A DNA stretch of 64,000 bases from GCA-2731375 sp002731375 (GTDB taxonomy: Bacteria; Pseudomonadota; Alphaproteobacteria; GCA-2731375): contig JASMDX010000012.1 of the NCBI GenBank assembly GCA_030752605.1, positions 1 to 64,000 of the forward strand, written 5' to 3'. This document shows positions 53,140 to 62,737 of this stretch, in pieces (positions within the stretch are counted from its first letter, which is position 1; every line of letters starts with the position of its first letter). The notes beneath the pieces were generated by a model. The model had not been told where the DNA came from. It did no database searches and saw nothing but the letters and a program-made list of their open reading frames with translations. A program made the position numbers and the translations under genes.

Positions 53140-53814
53140 ATGTCAGATCGAGATATCGCTGTATTCTCTCCAGGAGCGAGGCTTCTGTCGAGCATAGACA
53201 ATTATTATTTCCAGTTTGAAAAATTATTAAATTTATTAGCCGGTATCGTCATTATGGGCCTGATGTTCCTGGGCGTGATACAGGTCCTCGGGCGAAAGGT
53301 CATAAATTTTCCAGTCCCCGGTTATGTCGACCTCGTCGAATTTGCCATGGTCATCTTTGCCTTCCTCGCCATTTCCTATTGTCAGAAGCTCGGCGGTCAC
53401 GTTCGCATGGAAATCATCATCGGCAGATTTAAGGGCCGGACGCTTTGGTTTCTTGAATGCATCGGCATCCTGATCGCGATGTATATCATCGCCGTGCTGA
53501 TGTACTACAGCTACACGCACTTTCTCCGTTCCTTTGATTGTTCGTTTCCATTCTGTGTTGGTGACAGTTCGATGGACATCGAGCTGCCGATCTGGCCGAC
53601 GAAGCTACTTGTTCCGTTCGCCTTCGCCATGTTGTTAGTGCGTTTTTCTATCCAATTATTAGGATATTTTCGACTTTTCCTTTATCCCGATGCCGAACCA
53701 ATTGCTATTCCGATGATTGAAACGGTGGATGAGCAGGCCCAGCACGAGATCGATACCGGCCTGGCTGGAGAAGAAGAAAAAGTGGTGATTACGAGCGATG
53801 TGAGGGACCAGTAG
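53140..53814 (+). CDS. dctQ: TRAP transporter small permease DctQ
   Basis: A 224-residue membrane protein with four helices, typical of DctQ: LLNLLAGIVIMGLMFLGVIQ, DLVEFAMVIFAFLAISYCQK, FLECIGILIAMYIIAVLMYY and a final one before a charged C-terminal tail. The conserved GYVDLVEF and GGHVRMEI patterns are seen. The stop overlaps the start region of dctM (TAGATG). Confidence 0.92.
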   Translation: MSDRDIAVFSPGARLLSSIDNYYFQFEKLLNLLAGIVIMGLMFLGVIQVLGRKVINFPVPGYVDLVEFAMVIFAFLAISYCQKLGGHVRMEIIIGRFKGRTLWFLECIGILIAMYIIAVLMYYSYTHFLRSFDCSFPFCVGDSSMDIELPIWPTKLLVPFAFAMLLVRFSIQLLGYFRLFLYPDAEPIAIPMIETVDEQAQHEIDTGLAGEEEKVVITSDVRDQ

Positions 53815-55116
53815 ATGACTGAATTTGAAATTGGCCTGGCCGGCACTGGTGCCCTGTTGTTGATGGTTTTTGCCGGCGTGAGGATCTATGCCGTCGCCGC
53901 CATCGTCGGCGTGATAGGTGTCGTTTATATCATTGGTTGGGACGCGGGCGCTGGCATCGGCGGCACCGTCCCGCATTCCAAATCGGTCAACTACGCTCTG
54001 AGTGTATTGCCGATGTTTATCTTGATCGGCTTCATCGCCTACCATGCGGGACTGACCCACGCACTGTTCCGTGCGGCGAGGGCTTGGGTGGGCTGGGTCC
54101 CGGGCGGCCTCGCAGTGGCTAGTGTCTTCGCCACCGCAGGATTTGCTGCCGTTTCCGGCGCCAGTACGGCGACGGCTGCGGTGTTCAGTCGCGTCGCCAT
54201 CCCGCACATGCTGGAGGCCGGTTACGACAGGAGGCTGGCGGCCGGCGTGGTAGCGGCGGGCGGCACCCTTGCTTCGTTGATACCGCCGAGCGCGATCTTG
54301 GTGATTTATGCCATCATCGTCGAAGAATCAGTTGGCACGTTGATCATGGCCGGCTTTGTGCCAGGCGTAGTTTCGGCGCTGGTTTACGCGGCTCTGATCA
54401 TTGGCCAATGCAAGCTTAATCCGGAACTCGGCAGGCCGATCCCTTCGCCGCCAATGAAAGAGAAAATCGCCAGTCTGCCCGGCACACTACCCATTATCGC
54501 CGTGGTCGCGATCATCTTCTATTCAATGTACTCTGGCACCGCGACGCCGACGGAAGCAGGCGCTCTTGGTGCGTTTGTCGTACTGATAATGGCCATTGTA
54601 CGCGGCATGTCTTGGAAGAATTTGCGCTCTGCCTTGGAAGAGACTGCCAGGCTTACGGTGATGATTTTTGCGCTGATCTGGGGCATCTTAATCTTCGTCC
54701 GTTTCCTCGGTTACGCCGGTCTGCCGCAGGCCTTCGCCGAATGGATTGTGACACTGCCGTTCCCGCCGTTGATTATCATGATCGGTATCCTGCTGGGTTA
54801 TGCCATCCTTGGCATGTTCATGGATGCGATCGGTATGCTGTTGTTGACCTTGCCGGTGGTGTATCCAGCTGTGATCGCACTGGGCTACGATCCGATCTGG
54901 TTCGGCATCATTGTCGTGAAGATGTGTGAAGTATGCCTGATCACTCCGCCGGTCGGGCTCAATTGCTATGTGGTGTCCGCGGTCAGACCCGATATACCTT
55001 TAGGTGATGTATTCCGGGGTATTGCGCCTTTCTTCGTTGCCGACGTGGTGACTATCGGGCTCTTTTTGGCCTTCCCCGGCATCATCCTCTGGCTGCCCAG
55101 TCTGATCAATCAGTAG
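53815..55116 (+). CDS. dctM: TRAP transporter large permease DctM
   Basis: A 433-residue polytopic permease with about 12 helices. GFAAVSGASTATAAVFSRVA and GVVAAGGTLASLIPPSAILV are hallmark segments; ITPPVGLNCYVVSAVRPDIP marks the C-terminal repeat. It begins immediately after dctQ. With DctP and DctQ it forms a sodium-dependent uptake system. A CaiB/BaiF gene follows about 195 bases later. Confidence 0.94.
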   Translation: MTEFEIGLAGTGALLLMVFAGVRIYAVAAIVGVIGVVYIIGWDAGAGIGGTVPHSKSVNYALSVLPMFILIGFIAYHAGLTHALFRAARAWVGWVPGGLAVASVFATAGFAAVSGASTATAAVFSRVAIPHMLEAGYDRRLAAGVVAAGGTLASLIPPSAILVIYAIIVEESVGTLIMAGFVPGVVSALVYAALIIGQCKLNPELGRPIPSPPMKEKIASLPGTLPIIAVVAIIFYSMYSGTATPTEAGALGAFVVLIMAIVRGMSWKNLRSALEETARLTVMIFALIWGILIFVRFLGYAGLPQAFAEWIVTLPFPPLIIMIGILLGYAILGMFMDAIGMLLLTLPVVYPAVIALGYDPIWFGIIVVKMCEVCLITPPVGLNCYVVSAVRPDIPLGDVFRGIAPFFVADVVTIGLFLAFPGIILWLPSLINQ

Positions 55117-55310
55117 CAAGGCGAGTGCACTCGCTCAAATATCCGTCTTGGAATCTCTTGGTTTTGGGAAGAATGATGTAGTTCAGAGCGCGCCTGGTCC
55201 GGCGTAGGAGTTTTCAGTACGCCTTGCCACCTTCGGGCAGGTCTGGCCTCAAGATATTCACATGGATCATGTTATGGTGCGTCGAAGGGTATTCTTGAGG
55301 TAAGTTTTCC

Positions 55311-56525
55311 ATGACAAAGTCAAATACTGTCGGCGCCCTGGCTGGATTTCGCGTGATCGATTTAACCCGTGTGCTGGGGGGCCCCTTTTGCACTCAATTG
55401 CTGTCGGATCATGGCGCCGAGGTGATCAAAGTTGAGCCGCCTCAGGGCGACGAGGTGCGCGATTGGGGACCGCCTTTCAAGGACGGCTTGTCGGCCTATT
55501 TCGCCGGCGTCAACCGCAACAAACGCTCTATCGGACTGGATATGCGCACGAAGCGTGGGCAGGAGATCTTGTTCCAGCTGCTCGAAGGTGCCGATGTGAT
55601 GATCGATAATTTTAAATCCGGCACCTTAGAAAAATGGGGTATCGGCTACGATGAGGTGCTCGCGAAACGCTTCCCCTCGCTGATCTATTGCTCCATCACT
55701 GGTTTTGGCGCGGACGGCCCGTTCGGCGGTTTCCCCGGCTATGACGCGGTGGCGCAGGCATTGTCGGGGCAGATCTCAGTCAACGGTTCGCCCGAGACCG
55801 GGCCGACCCGGATCGGCGTGCCGATCATTGATCTGGCTACTGGTCTTTATGCCAGCATAGGCATTCTGCTGGCGGTAGAAGAGCGACGGCGGTCAGGATT
55901 GGGCCAACGGGTCGATACCTCGTTGTTCGATACTGGCGTTGCGTTGTTACATCCCCAGGCGGCGAATTATTTCATGTCCGGCAAGGCGCCTGTCCTGACC
56001 GGAAATTCGCATCCCAACATCTCGCCCTATAGTCAGTACCAGACCAAAAAGGGCCGGTTGTTCATGGCCATTGGCAATGACCGGCAGTTCCGTTTGCTGG
56101 CCGAATTGCTGGGTCATCCCGAATGGCCCACCGACCCGCGTTTCCTGCACAATCCAGAGAGGGTGGAAAACCGCGATGCATTGGACGCCGAAATCACGGA
56201 TGCGCTGCGGGATCATGTGGCGGAGGATATCACCATGGCTCTCCTCGCCAAGGGTGTGCCGGCGGGGGCGGTTTTGACCATACCCGAGGTTGCGAAACAT
56301 CCCCATACCAAGCACCGTGAGATGGTGGTTGAGCTGGATGGCTATTACGGCACCGGCATTCCCGTCAAGATGAGCCGTACGCCGGGCTCTGTCCGCACCA
56401 CGCCGCCGCACTATGGTAGCGCCACCCGCGACGTGCTCGCCGGCCTGGGCTATGACCATGCCCAAGTCGATGAATTGATTACCGACGGCGTCGTCTACAC
56501 CAAACGAGCCAAGGCGCCGTCGTAG
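55311..56525 (+). CDS. CaiB/BaiF family CoA-transferase
   Basis: A 404-residue family III CoA-transferase that moves CoA between organic acids. The N-terminal VIDLTRVLGGPFCTQLLSDH, GAEVIKVEPPQGDEVRDWGP and VNRNKRSIGLDMRTKRGQEI are diagnostic; the catalytic aspartate lies near GFPGYDAVAQALSGQ. Located downstream of the TRAP operon, it probably activates the imported acid to its CoA ester. A palindrome follows the stop. Confidence 0.92.
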   Translation: MTKSNTVGALAGFRVIDLTRVLGGPFCTQLLSDHGAEVIKVEPPQGDEVRDWGPPFKDGLSAYFAGVNRNKRSIGLDMRTKRGQEILFQLLEGADVMIDNFKSGTLEKWGIGYDEVLAKRFPSLIYCSITGFGADGPFGGFPGYDAVAQALSGQISVNGSPETGPTRIGVPIIDLATGLYASIGILLAVEERRRSGLGQRVDTSLFDTGVALLHPQAANYFMSGKAPVLTGNSHPNISPYSQYQTKKGRLFMAIGNDRQFRLLAELLGHPEWPTDPRFLHNPERVENRDALDAEITDALRDHVAEDITMALLAKGVPAGAVLTIPEVAKHPHTKHREMVVELDGYYGTGIPVKMSRTPGSVRTTPPHYGSATRDVLAGLGYDHAQVDELITDGVVYTKRAKAPS

Positions 56526-56547
56526 ACTTTGTCTCCTGGTGCTCTGG

Positions 56548-56567
56548 ATACCCGCTTTCGCGGGTAT
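56548..56567. repeat. short palindromic (REP-like) hairpin
   Basis: ATACCCGC-TTTC-GCGGGTAT with TGG upstream and GAGG downstream, between the ends of two convergent genes. Alphaproteobacterial genomes carry many intergenic hairpins of the style CCCGCxxxCGCGGG. It may also act as a terminator. Confidence 0.5.
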
Positions 56568-56579
56568 GAGGGAATTCGT

Positions 56580-57803
56580 CTAATCCTGGGTCACGATCAT
56601 CGAGGCATTTTGTCCGCCGAAGCCAAAGGCATTGACCTGAATGGTTTCGACCTTGGTCTTATGCGGTTCATTGATCACGGCGTGGAATTCCACCACCGGG
56701 TCAACGTCCTTGGTGCCGGCGTTGGGGATCACCGCGTTGGCCTGCATGCTGGCCATGCCGCCAAACAGGCTGAAGACACCGGCGCCGCCCGCCGTGTGGC
56801 CCAGATGACCCTTGACAGAGGCCACGGGGATAGGTTCCTCCCGCCCGGCGAACAGGCGGTTGATGGCTTTGGCCTCGGCGATATCGCCTACCGTGGTGGC
56901 GGTGCCGTGGGCAAACAGGGCATCGATCGCATCCGCACCTATGCCGGCATCCGCCAGGGCATCTTCCATGGCCACCTGTTCCCACTTGCCCTCGGGCTCG
57001 GGCGAAGAGGGGTGATAGGCGTCGGCCAATGAACCATAGCCACGGATGCGGCCATGGATTGCAGCACCACGGGCCCGGGCATGGTCCGCCCGCTCCAACA
57101 CCAAGACGCCAGCGCCCTCGCCGGGCATCACCCCGGTGCGGTTGGCATCGAACGGCATACAGGCTTTGTAAGGATCGGGCTGCTGAGAGAACATGCCGTA
57201 TTTGCCCATGGAGAAAATCTGTAATTTGCTGCGTCCGCTGTCAGAGGCTCCCGTAATGGCCACATCGACGATCCCGGCCTCGATCATGCGGGCGGCGGTG
57301 CCGATGGCATCATGGGCCGAGGCGCAGGCAGTTGACAGCGTCAGCATCGGCCCATGCAGGTCCCAGCGCAGGGCAATGTGCGCCGCCGCCATGTTGTTCC
57401 AGGCCTGTAGCTGCAATTTGCGCGAGACGCCGTCGGGTCCTTCGGTATCGAGGCCATGCTGGGCGGCGGCCACGGATTCACAGCCACCCAGGGCCGAACC
57501 CATGATCACGGCGGTGCGGCGCGGGTTCAGACTGGTCAGGCCTGAATCTTCTACCGCCTGCACGGCTGCCGCGACAGCATACCAGGTAAAGGGATCGCTG
57601 CCCGTGATGACGCGTTGGTCCATCCATTCCTCGGGTTCAAAATCATTGATCAGTGAGACCCAGGCATAGTCGAGGCCCTCGTCTCCTGCCCAGGGTGCTG
57701 CCTGCACAGCAACATGGCCGTTGTGGAAATTGCGGTTGACCTCGTCAAAATTTGACCCGATGGAAGAGATTACCCCCATCCCGGTGATGGCCACGTTTTC
57801 CAT
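56580..57803 (-). CDS. beta-ketoacyl-ACP synthase (KAS I/II type), stand-alone
   Basis: A 407-residue condensing enzyme. The active-site cysteine is Cys160 in STACASAHDAIGTA, and the two histidines are in FAHGTATTVGD and VKGHLGHTAGGAGVFS. N-terminal AITGMGVISSIGSNFDEV is typical. It elongates acyl-ACP in fatty acid or polyketide synthesis. It stands alone rather than in a fab or acpP cluster, so it may serve a specialised acyl chain. It diverges from the alcohol dehydrogenase gene. Confidence 0.9.
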   Translation of the reverse strand: MENVAITGMGVISSIGSNFDEVNRNFHNGHVAVQAAPWAGDEGLDYAWVSLINDFEPEEWMDQRVITGSDPFTWYAVAAAVQAVEDSGLTSLNPRRTAVIMGSALGGCESVAAAQHGLDTEGPDGVSRKLQLQAWNNMAAAHIALRWDLHGPMLTLSTACASAHDAIGTAARMIEAGIVDVAITGASDSGRSKLQIFSMGKYGMFSQQPDPYKACMPFDANRTGVMPGEGAGVLVLERADHARARGAAIHGRIRGYGSLADAYHPSSPEPEGKWEQVAMEDALADAGIGADAIDALFAHGTATTVGDIAEAKAINRLFAGREEPIPVASVKGHLGHTAGGAGVFSLFGGMASMQANAVIPNAGTKDVDPVVEFHAVINEPHKTKVETIQVNAFGFGGQNASMIVTQD

Positions 57804-57966
57804 TGTGTTTCCTCGCTACATTTATCATTTGGCGCCGCGTCATGATGATTATGCCTAATCAACGAGGCTGTTGTCATGGAAATCTGCTCCTTCCGTACTG
57901 GACCCTGGCCGGCGGCTGCCATAGGCTGATGGCAATATCGGCGGCAGAAAATTGGGAGATGGGGTG

Positions 57967-59019
57967 ATGAAGGCATATCAGATTGTGAAATGGGGTGAGC
58001 CTCTGGAAGAACGGGAAGTGCCGACACCGGAACCCCAGGGCACGGAAGTCTTGGTACGGGTGACCGCCTCAGGCATTTGTCACAGTGATATCCATATCTG
58101 GGATGTCTATTTCGACATGGGCGGCGATAACAAGCTGTCCCTGGAAGCCCGTGGCATGCAGCTGCCCTTCACTATGGGCCATGAAACTCTGGGCGAGGTG
58201 GTGGCCCTGGGACCGGATGCGACGGGCGTTGAAATCGGCGGCAAGCGCATTGTCTTCCCTTGGATCGGATGCGGCGAATGCGATGTCTGCCAGCGCGGCG
58301 AGGATTTGTTGTGCCTGGCACCGCGCACCGTGGGCACTCGTTATGCCGGCGGTTATGCGGAATATTGCATCGTCCCGCATGCGAAGTATCTGGTGCCTTT
58401 TGCGGACGTGGACGAACCCTATGCTGCGACCTGCGCCTGTTCCGGCGTTACCGCCTATAGCGCCCTGAAGAAACTCAAACATCTGCGGCCGGAACAACAT
58501 CTAATGATCGTCGGCGCGGGTGGCGTCGGTCTGGCTGGCATCGGCATGGCCAAGGCGGTGGTCGATGCCAAGTTGATCGTCGCCGATATCGACCCGGCGA
58601 AACGCGCCGCCGCCCTTGCCGCGGGTGCTGACATCGTGATTGATAACAGTGATGAAAGTGCCGTCGCCTCCTTGCTGGAGAAAACCGGCGGCGGCGTGCA
58701 TGGGATTATCGATTTTGTCGGCGCGCCGGCCTCTACCGGATTCGCCATGCAGGCGGCGGCACGGGAAGCCAAGATCGTCGTCGTCGGCCTGTTTGGCGGC
58801 GCCATTCCCGTGCCACTCGCCAGTCTCCCGTTGCGGATGATGAGCCTGGTCGGTAGCTATGTGGGTACGTTGGACGAGATGCACGAGTTGATGGCCCTGG
58901 TGCAGGCAGGCAAGGTGAAGCCGGTGCCCGTGACCTCGCGCCCCTTGCGTGAGGCCGGCCAGGCCATCGCGGATCTGCGCGACGGTAAGGCGGTGGGGCG
59001 CTACGTTCTGGTCAACTAG
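57967..59019 (+). CDS. zinc-dependent alcohol dehydrogenase
   Basis: A 350-residue medium-chain dehydrogenase. The catalytic zinc ligands are the cysteine in ASGICHSDIHI and the histidine-glutamate in TMGHETLGEVV; structural zinc cysteines are GCGECDVCQRGEDLLC. The NAD(P) fold has LMIVGAGGVGLAGIGMAKAV followed by KLIVADIDPAKRAAAL; the aspartate after this strand favours NAD. ATG 57967 has GGGAGATGGGG upstream. It converges on dusA with an eight-base overlap. Confidence 0.9.
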   Translation: MKAYQIVKWGEPLEEREVPTPEPQGTEVLVRVTASGICHSDIHIWDVYFDMGGDNKLSLEARGMQLPFTMGHETLGEVVALGPDATGVEIGGKRIVFPWIGCGECDVCQRGEDLLCLAPRTVGTRYAGGYAEYCIVPHAKYLVPFADVDEPYAATCACSGVTAYSALKKLKHLRPEQHLMIVGAGGVGLAGIGMAKAVVDAKLIVADIDPAKRAAALAAGADIVIDNSDESAVASLLEKTGGGVHGIIDFVGAPASTGFAMQAAAREAKIVVVGLFGGAIPVPLASLPLRMMSLVGSYVGTLDEMHELMALVQAGKVKPVPVTSRPLREAGQAIADLRDGKAVGRYVLVN

Positions 59020-60010
59020 CGTCGGCCAACACAGTGCTGGGCATTTGCGCTACGGCGGCCTCAAGCAGGCCGCCGTCGGCCTCCGCCTGATAGCTTCGTT
59101 CGGAGATATAGCGGCGCCAGGCCTTGGCGCCCGGCTGGCCATGGTATAACCCCAACATGTGCCGAGCGATGGCATGCAGGCGGACGCCCTGGGCCATTTG
59201 TTCCGCGATATAGGGTAGCATGGCAGCGACTAGATCGGCGCGGCTCGGCAGGGGGGCGGTCTCGGCGAAAAGCTCCCGATCCACCAGGGCCATCATATAG
59301 GGTGAATTGTAGGCCGCGCGTCCGAGCATGACGCCGTCCACATGCTTTAGATACGCCTGGCATTGTTTCAGGCTGTCGATGCCACCGTTGATGATAATTT
59401 CCAATTTTGGGTAATCGGCTTTCAGGCGATAGACCCGGTCATAATCCAGCGGTGGTATCTCGCGGTTCTGCTTTGGGCTCAGCCCCGTCAGAATGGCCTT
59501 GCGGGCATGCACGATGAAGGTGGCGCAACCGGCGGCGGCCACGGTCTCGACAAAGTAACGCAGGAAATCATAGCTGTCCGGATCGTCAATGCCGATCCGG
59601 GATTTCACCGTGATGGGCAGATCCGTGGCCGCACCCATGGCTGCGACGGAAGCCGCGACCAAATCCGGTTCCGCCATCAGGCAAGCGCCGAACCGGCCTG
59701 ATTGTACCCGGTCGGATGGGCAGCCGACGTTGATGTTGATTTCGTCATAGCCAAAGCCTTGGCCGATCTCTGCCGCCATGGCCATGCGGTCTGGCTCTGA
59801 ACCGCCCAATTGCAGGGCGACGGGATGTTCGGCGGCGGAGAACCCCAGCAAGCGCCCGCGATCGCCATGGATCACCGCCTCCGCCGTGACCATTTCCGTA
59901 TACAGCAGGGCTCGGCGACTTATCTGACGCAGAAAATAGCGCGCGTGCCGGTCGGTATATTCCATCATCGGCGCGACGCAGAAACGCCGCTCTAGGGCGG
60001 GCGCGGGCAT
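59012..60010 (-). CDS. dusA: tRNA-dihydrouridine synthase A
   Basis: A 332-residue FMN enzyme reducing uridines 20/20a of tRNA D-loops. RRFCVAPMMEYTDRHARYFL is the DusA N-terminus; NINVGCPSDRVQSGRFGACL contains the catalytic cysteine; TVKSRIGIDD and FIVHARKAILTGLSPKQNRE follow, with IINGGI and GVMLGRAAYNSPYM at the phosphate-binding end. ATG overlaps the stop of the upstream hydrolase gene (TAATG). Confidence 0.94.
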   Translation of the reverse strand: MPAPALERRFCVAPMMEYTDRHARYFLRQISRRALLYTEMVTAEAVIHGDRGRLLGFSAAEHPVALQLGGSEPDRMAMAAEIGQGFGYDEININVGCPSDRVQSGRFGACLMAEPDLVAASVAAMGAATDLPITVKSRIGIDDPDSYDFLRYFVETVAAAGCATFIVHARKAILTGLSPKQNREIPPLDYDRVYRLKADYPKLEIIINGGIDSLKQCQAYLKHVDGVMLGRAAYNSPYMMALVDRELFAETAPLPSRADLVAAMLPYIAEQMAQGVRLHAIARHMLGLYHGQPGAKAWRRYISERSYQAEADGGLLEAAVAQMPSTVLADAS

Positions 60011-60954
60011 TAGGCGTCGAAGGCCGTTTTCAAGGCATTGGCCGCATGGTCAAGGGCCTCGAGGGCCACATCGACCACGCCGCCCATGCGGGCGAAACCA
60101 TGCACCATGCCAGCGTAGCATTTGTATTCCACCGCCACGCCCGCTTTTGCCAAGGTTTCGGCATAAATGCGCCCCTCGTCGCGCAGGGGGTCGAATTCAG
60201 CGGTTTGGATCCAGGCCCGTGGCAGATCAATGTGGTATTTAGCCAGCTGGGGCGAGGCGCGGGGATCGTTGCGGGCGGCGTGGTCGGGCAGGTACATATC
60301 CGCGAAGGCTTCCACCGCTTGCCGGGTTAACAGATAGCCTTCGCCATTTTCTTCCATAGAAGCTGTTTGGGCTGTGAAATCCACTGCCGGGTAGATCAGT
60401 AACTGCAGGCTCAGGGGGACCTTTCTGTCGCTGTCACGCAGGGCCAGGGCGGTGGATGCCGCTAGGTTCCCCCCCGCCGAATCCCCGGCCAGGGCGATGC
60501 GGGCGGGATCGCCGCCAAAGGTCTCTGCGTTTTCTGCGACCCAACGCGTGGCGGTGATGCAATCATTCAGGCCGGCGGGAAACTTATGCTCAGGTGCTAA
60601 ACGGTAGTCCACCGAGACAACTATACAGCCGGCGCCATGGGCCAGATAGCGGCAGATATGATCATGGGTTTCCAGCGAACCGATGACCCAGCCGCCGCCA
60701 TGGAAGAATAAGGCCACGCCCATGGCCGGCAGGACGGATGCCGGGGTGTAGATGCGGATTGGTATCTCATTACCGTCAGGGCCTGGAATGGTGCGGTCTT
60801 CCACGCTTTGTAAATTGCCGGTGGCGTGGCGATAGACGGTCGTCGCGGCTTCGTAGGCGTCGCGCGCCACCCGATAATCGTCCTGTTCCAACGGCGAACC
60901 GCCCGCCGTCGCGGCGGCCCTTACAATGGCCGCGCATTGTGGGTCCAGGCTCAT
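60010..60954 (-). CDS. alpha/beta hydrolase, hormone-sensitive-lipase family esterase
   Basis: A 314-residue esterase of family IV. The oxyanion motif HGGGW lies at 85-89; Ser159 in GDSAGGNLAAS is the nucleophile; VDYRLAPEHKFPAGLNDCI is the family marker; acid and base are expected in EFDPLRDEG and MVHGFARM. It hydrolyses short-chain esters. It lies between dusA and a Baeyer-Villiger monooxygenase gene on the same strand, which suggests it could cleave the ester made by that enzyme. Confidence 0.9.
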   Translation of the reverse strand: MSLDPQCAAIVRAAATAGGSPLEQDDYRVARDAYEAATTVYRHATGNLQSVEDRTIPGPDGNEIPIRIYTPASVLPAMGVALFFHGGGWVIGSLETHDHICRYLAHGAGCIVVSVDYRLAPEHKFPAGLNDCITATRWVAENAETFGGDPARIALAGDSAGGNLAASTALALRDSDRKVPLSLQLLIYPAVDFTAQTASMEENGEGYLLTRQAVEAFADMYLPDHAARNDPRASPQLAKYHIDLPRAWIQTAEFDPLRDEGRIYAETLAKAGVAVEYKCYAGMVHGFARMGGVVDVALEALDHAANALKTAFDA

Positions 60955-61069
60955 GGGCTTTCCTCTTCGATAATTTCCTTGCTGCTCCGGCCTAGCAGAT
61001 ACCAGGTCTACATTTTGCCCTTACCCTTAACCTTGATTTCACCGCGCGGGTCAAGGTGATAGCTGGCCG

Positions 61070-62572
61070 TTATCGGTAGATCAGCGTGCCGTCGTCCAGA
61101 TCCGCCGCCGGCAGGGTGTCCTTGTCGGTATAATAATCCTGGGTATGCAGCCAGGGGTCCCGATCGCCCTGTTTCGGCATGATGTGCATCAGGCGCGCCA
61201 GATAGCCGGCATTGAAGTTATGGGGATCTACCCAGGGCCGCTCGGGCATGTCCCGGTCTTCCTCGCGCAGTTGCGGCGTAACCACGTCAACACCCTTGTC
61301 GCCCATGTGATTAAGCAGGCGACAGACAAATTCAGCCACCATGTCCGCGCGCATGGTCCAAGAGGTTCTGAGATAGCCGAACACCCAGGCCATGTTGGGA
61401 ATGCCTGAAAAAAGTATGCCCCGGTGGGCCCATGTATCGGCAAAGTTCAACGCCTCGCCGTCAATGGTAAAATTGATGTCACCCAGGGCGCTTAGATTGA
61501 AGCCGGTGGCGGTGACGATAATGTCGGCCTCCAACTTTTCACCGGACTGCAACAGAATACCGTTTTCGGTGAATGTCTCGATTTGATCGGTGACCACGGA
61601 TGCTTTGCCTGAGGCAATGCCCTCGAACAGATCGCCGTTGGGCACGAAGGCCAGGCGTTGGCGCCAGGGCCGGTAGCTGGGCGTGAAATGCTTTTCCACA
61701 TCGTAGCCTTGGGGTAGATACGACTTGGTGCCAGCAATCAATTCCTCTTTCAAAGCCTGTGAATCGTTGAAGGACCGGTATGTGATGGTTTTCTGGTCAT
61801 GCAGGATCTTGCGGCGGGCGATTTCATGGGTCCACTCATCCGGGACATCCAATTCGCGCAGCATATTGGCTGTATCATTGCGGTTTTCACCGGCATGAAA
61901 AAAGGTTGGCGAGCGTTGCAGCATGGTGATGTGGGCGCAATCTTCCGCCATGGCCGGGATAATGGTGGCTGCCGTGGCGCCGGAGCCGATGACCAGAACA
62001 TTCTTGTCCTTGTAGTCCAGATCCTCCGGCCAGGTCTGGGGATGCACGATCAGTCCCTTGAAACGCTCGGCGCCGGGGAATTCCGGCGTGTAGCCTTCGG
62101 AATGGCGGTAATAGCCCTGGCACATCCAAAGGAAATTGCAGGTGAATTCAACTTGCTCGCCATTGTCGCCGCGTATTGCCAGCAACATCCATTGCTTGTC
62201 CTCGCTAGACCAAGTGGCGTCCTTGATGTCGTGCTGAAAGCGGATATGGCCGCGGATATCCTGTTCGTCGAGGGCTTCGTCGAGGTAGGTCAGAATTTCC
62301 TCGGCCGTGGCGATCGGCACGCCCTTCCACGGCTTCCAGCCGTAGCCAAAGGTGAACAGATCGCTGTCTGAACGGATGCCGGGATACTTATGGGTCAGCC
62401 ATGTGCCGCCAAAACTTTCCTGCACCTCCAGCAAGGCAAAGCTTTTGCCGGGACAGTCTTTTTGTAGATAATAGGCCGCATCAATGCCGGAAATGCCTGC
62501 GCCGACAATCAGGACATCGAAATGTTCGACACTTTCGGTGCTGCTCGTCTCTATTCCCGCCACGATACTCAT
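61070..62572 (-). CDS. Baeyer-Villiger flavin monooxygenase
   Basis: A 500-residue FAD- and NADPH-dependent monooxygenase. The FAD motif is VLIVGAGISGIDAAYYLQKD and the NADPH motif VLVIGSGATAATIIPAMAED. Between them, FKGLIVHPQTWP matches the Baeyer-Villiger fingerprint FxGxxxHxxxWP exactly. FGGTWLTHKYPGIRSDSDLF is also typical. Such enzymes insert oxygen next to a ketone carbonyl to give esters or lactones. The ATG at 62572 follows a short gap to the divergent MmgE/PrpD gene. Confidence 0.9.
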   Translation of the reverse strand: MSIVAGIETSSTESVEHFDVLIVGAGISGIDAAYYLQKDCPGKSFALLEVQESFGGTWLTHKYPGIRSDSDLFTFGYGWKPWKGVPIATAEEILTYLDEALDEQDIRGHIRFQHDIKDATWSSEDKQWMLLAIRGDNGEQVEFTCNFLWMCQGYYRHSEGYTPEFPGAERFKGLIVHPQTWPEDLDYKDKNVLVIGSGATAATIIPAMAEDCAHITMLQRSPTFFHAGENRNDTANMLRELDVPDEWTHEIARRKILHDQKTITYRSFNDSQALKEELIAGTKSYLPQGYDVEKHFTPSYRPWRQRLAFVPNGDLFEGIASGKASVVTDQIETFTENGILLQSGEKLEADIIVTATGFNLSALGDINFTIDGEALNFADTWAHRGILFSGIPNMAWVFGYLRTSWTMRADMVAEFVCRLLNHMGDKGVDVVTPQLREEDRDMPERPWVDPHNFNAGYLARLMHIMPKQGDRDPWLHTQDYYTDKDTLPAADLDDGTLIYR

Positions 62573-62737
62573 AATCTACTCCCGAATTCTGTATCCGGGT
62601 GACTTATACCACATCGCAATGGGAACCATCCATGTGCGAACCAAGCGAGGGAAGATTCGACATGGGCGCGCCAAGAGGACACACTTGGGAAAGCTAAAAA
62701 ATTCGGCCATTGAGGAAAGCAATACGAGGATGACAAG

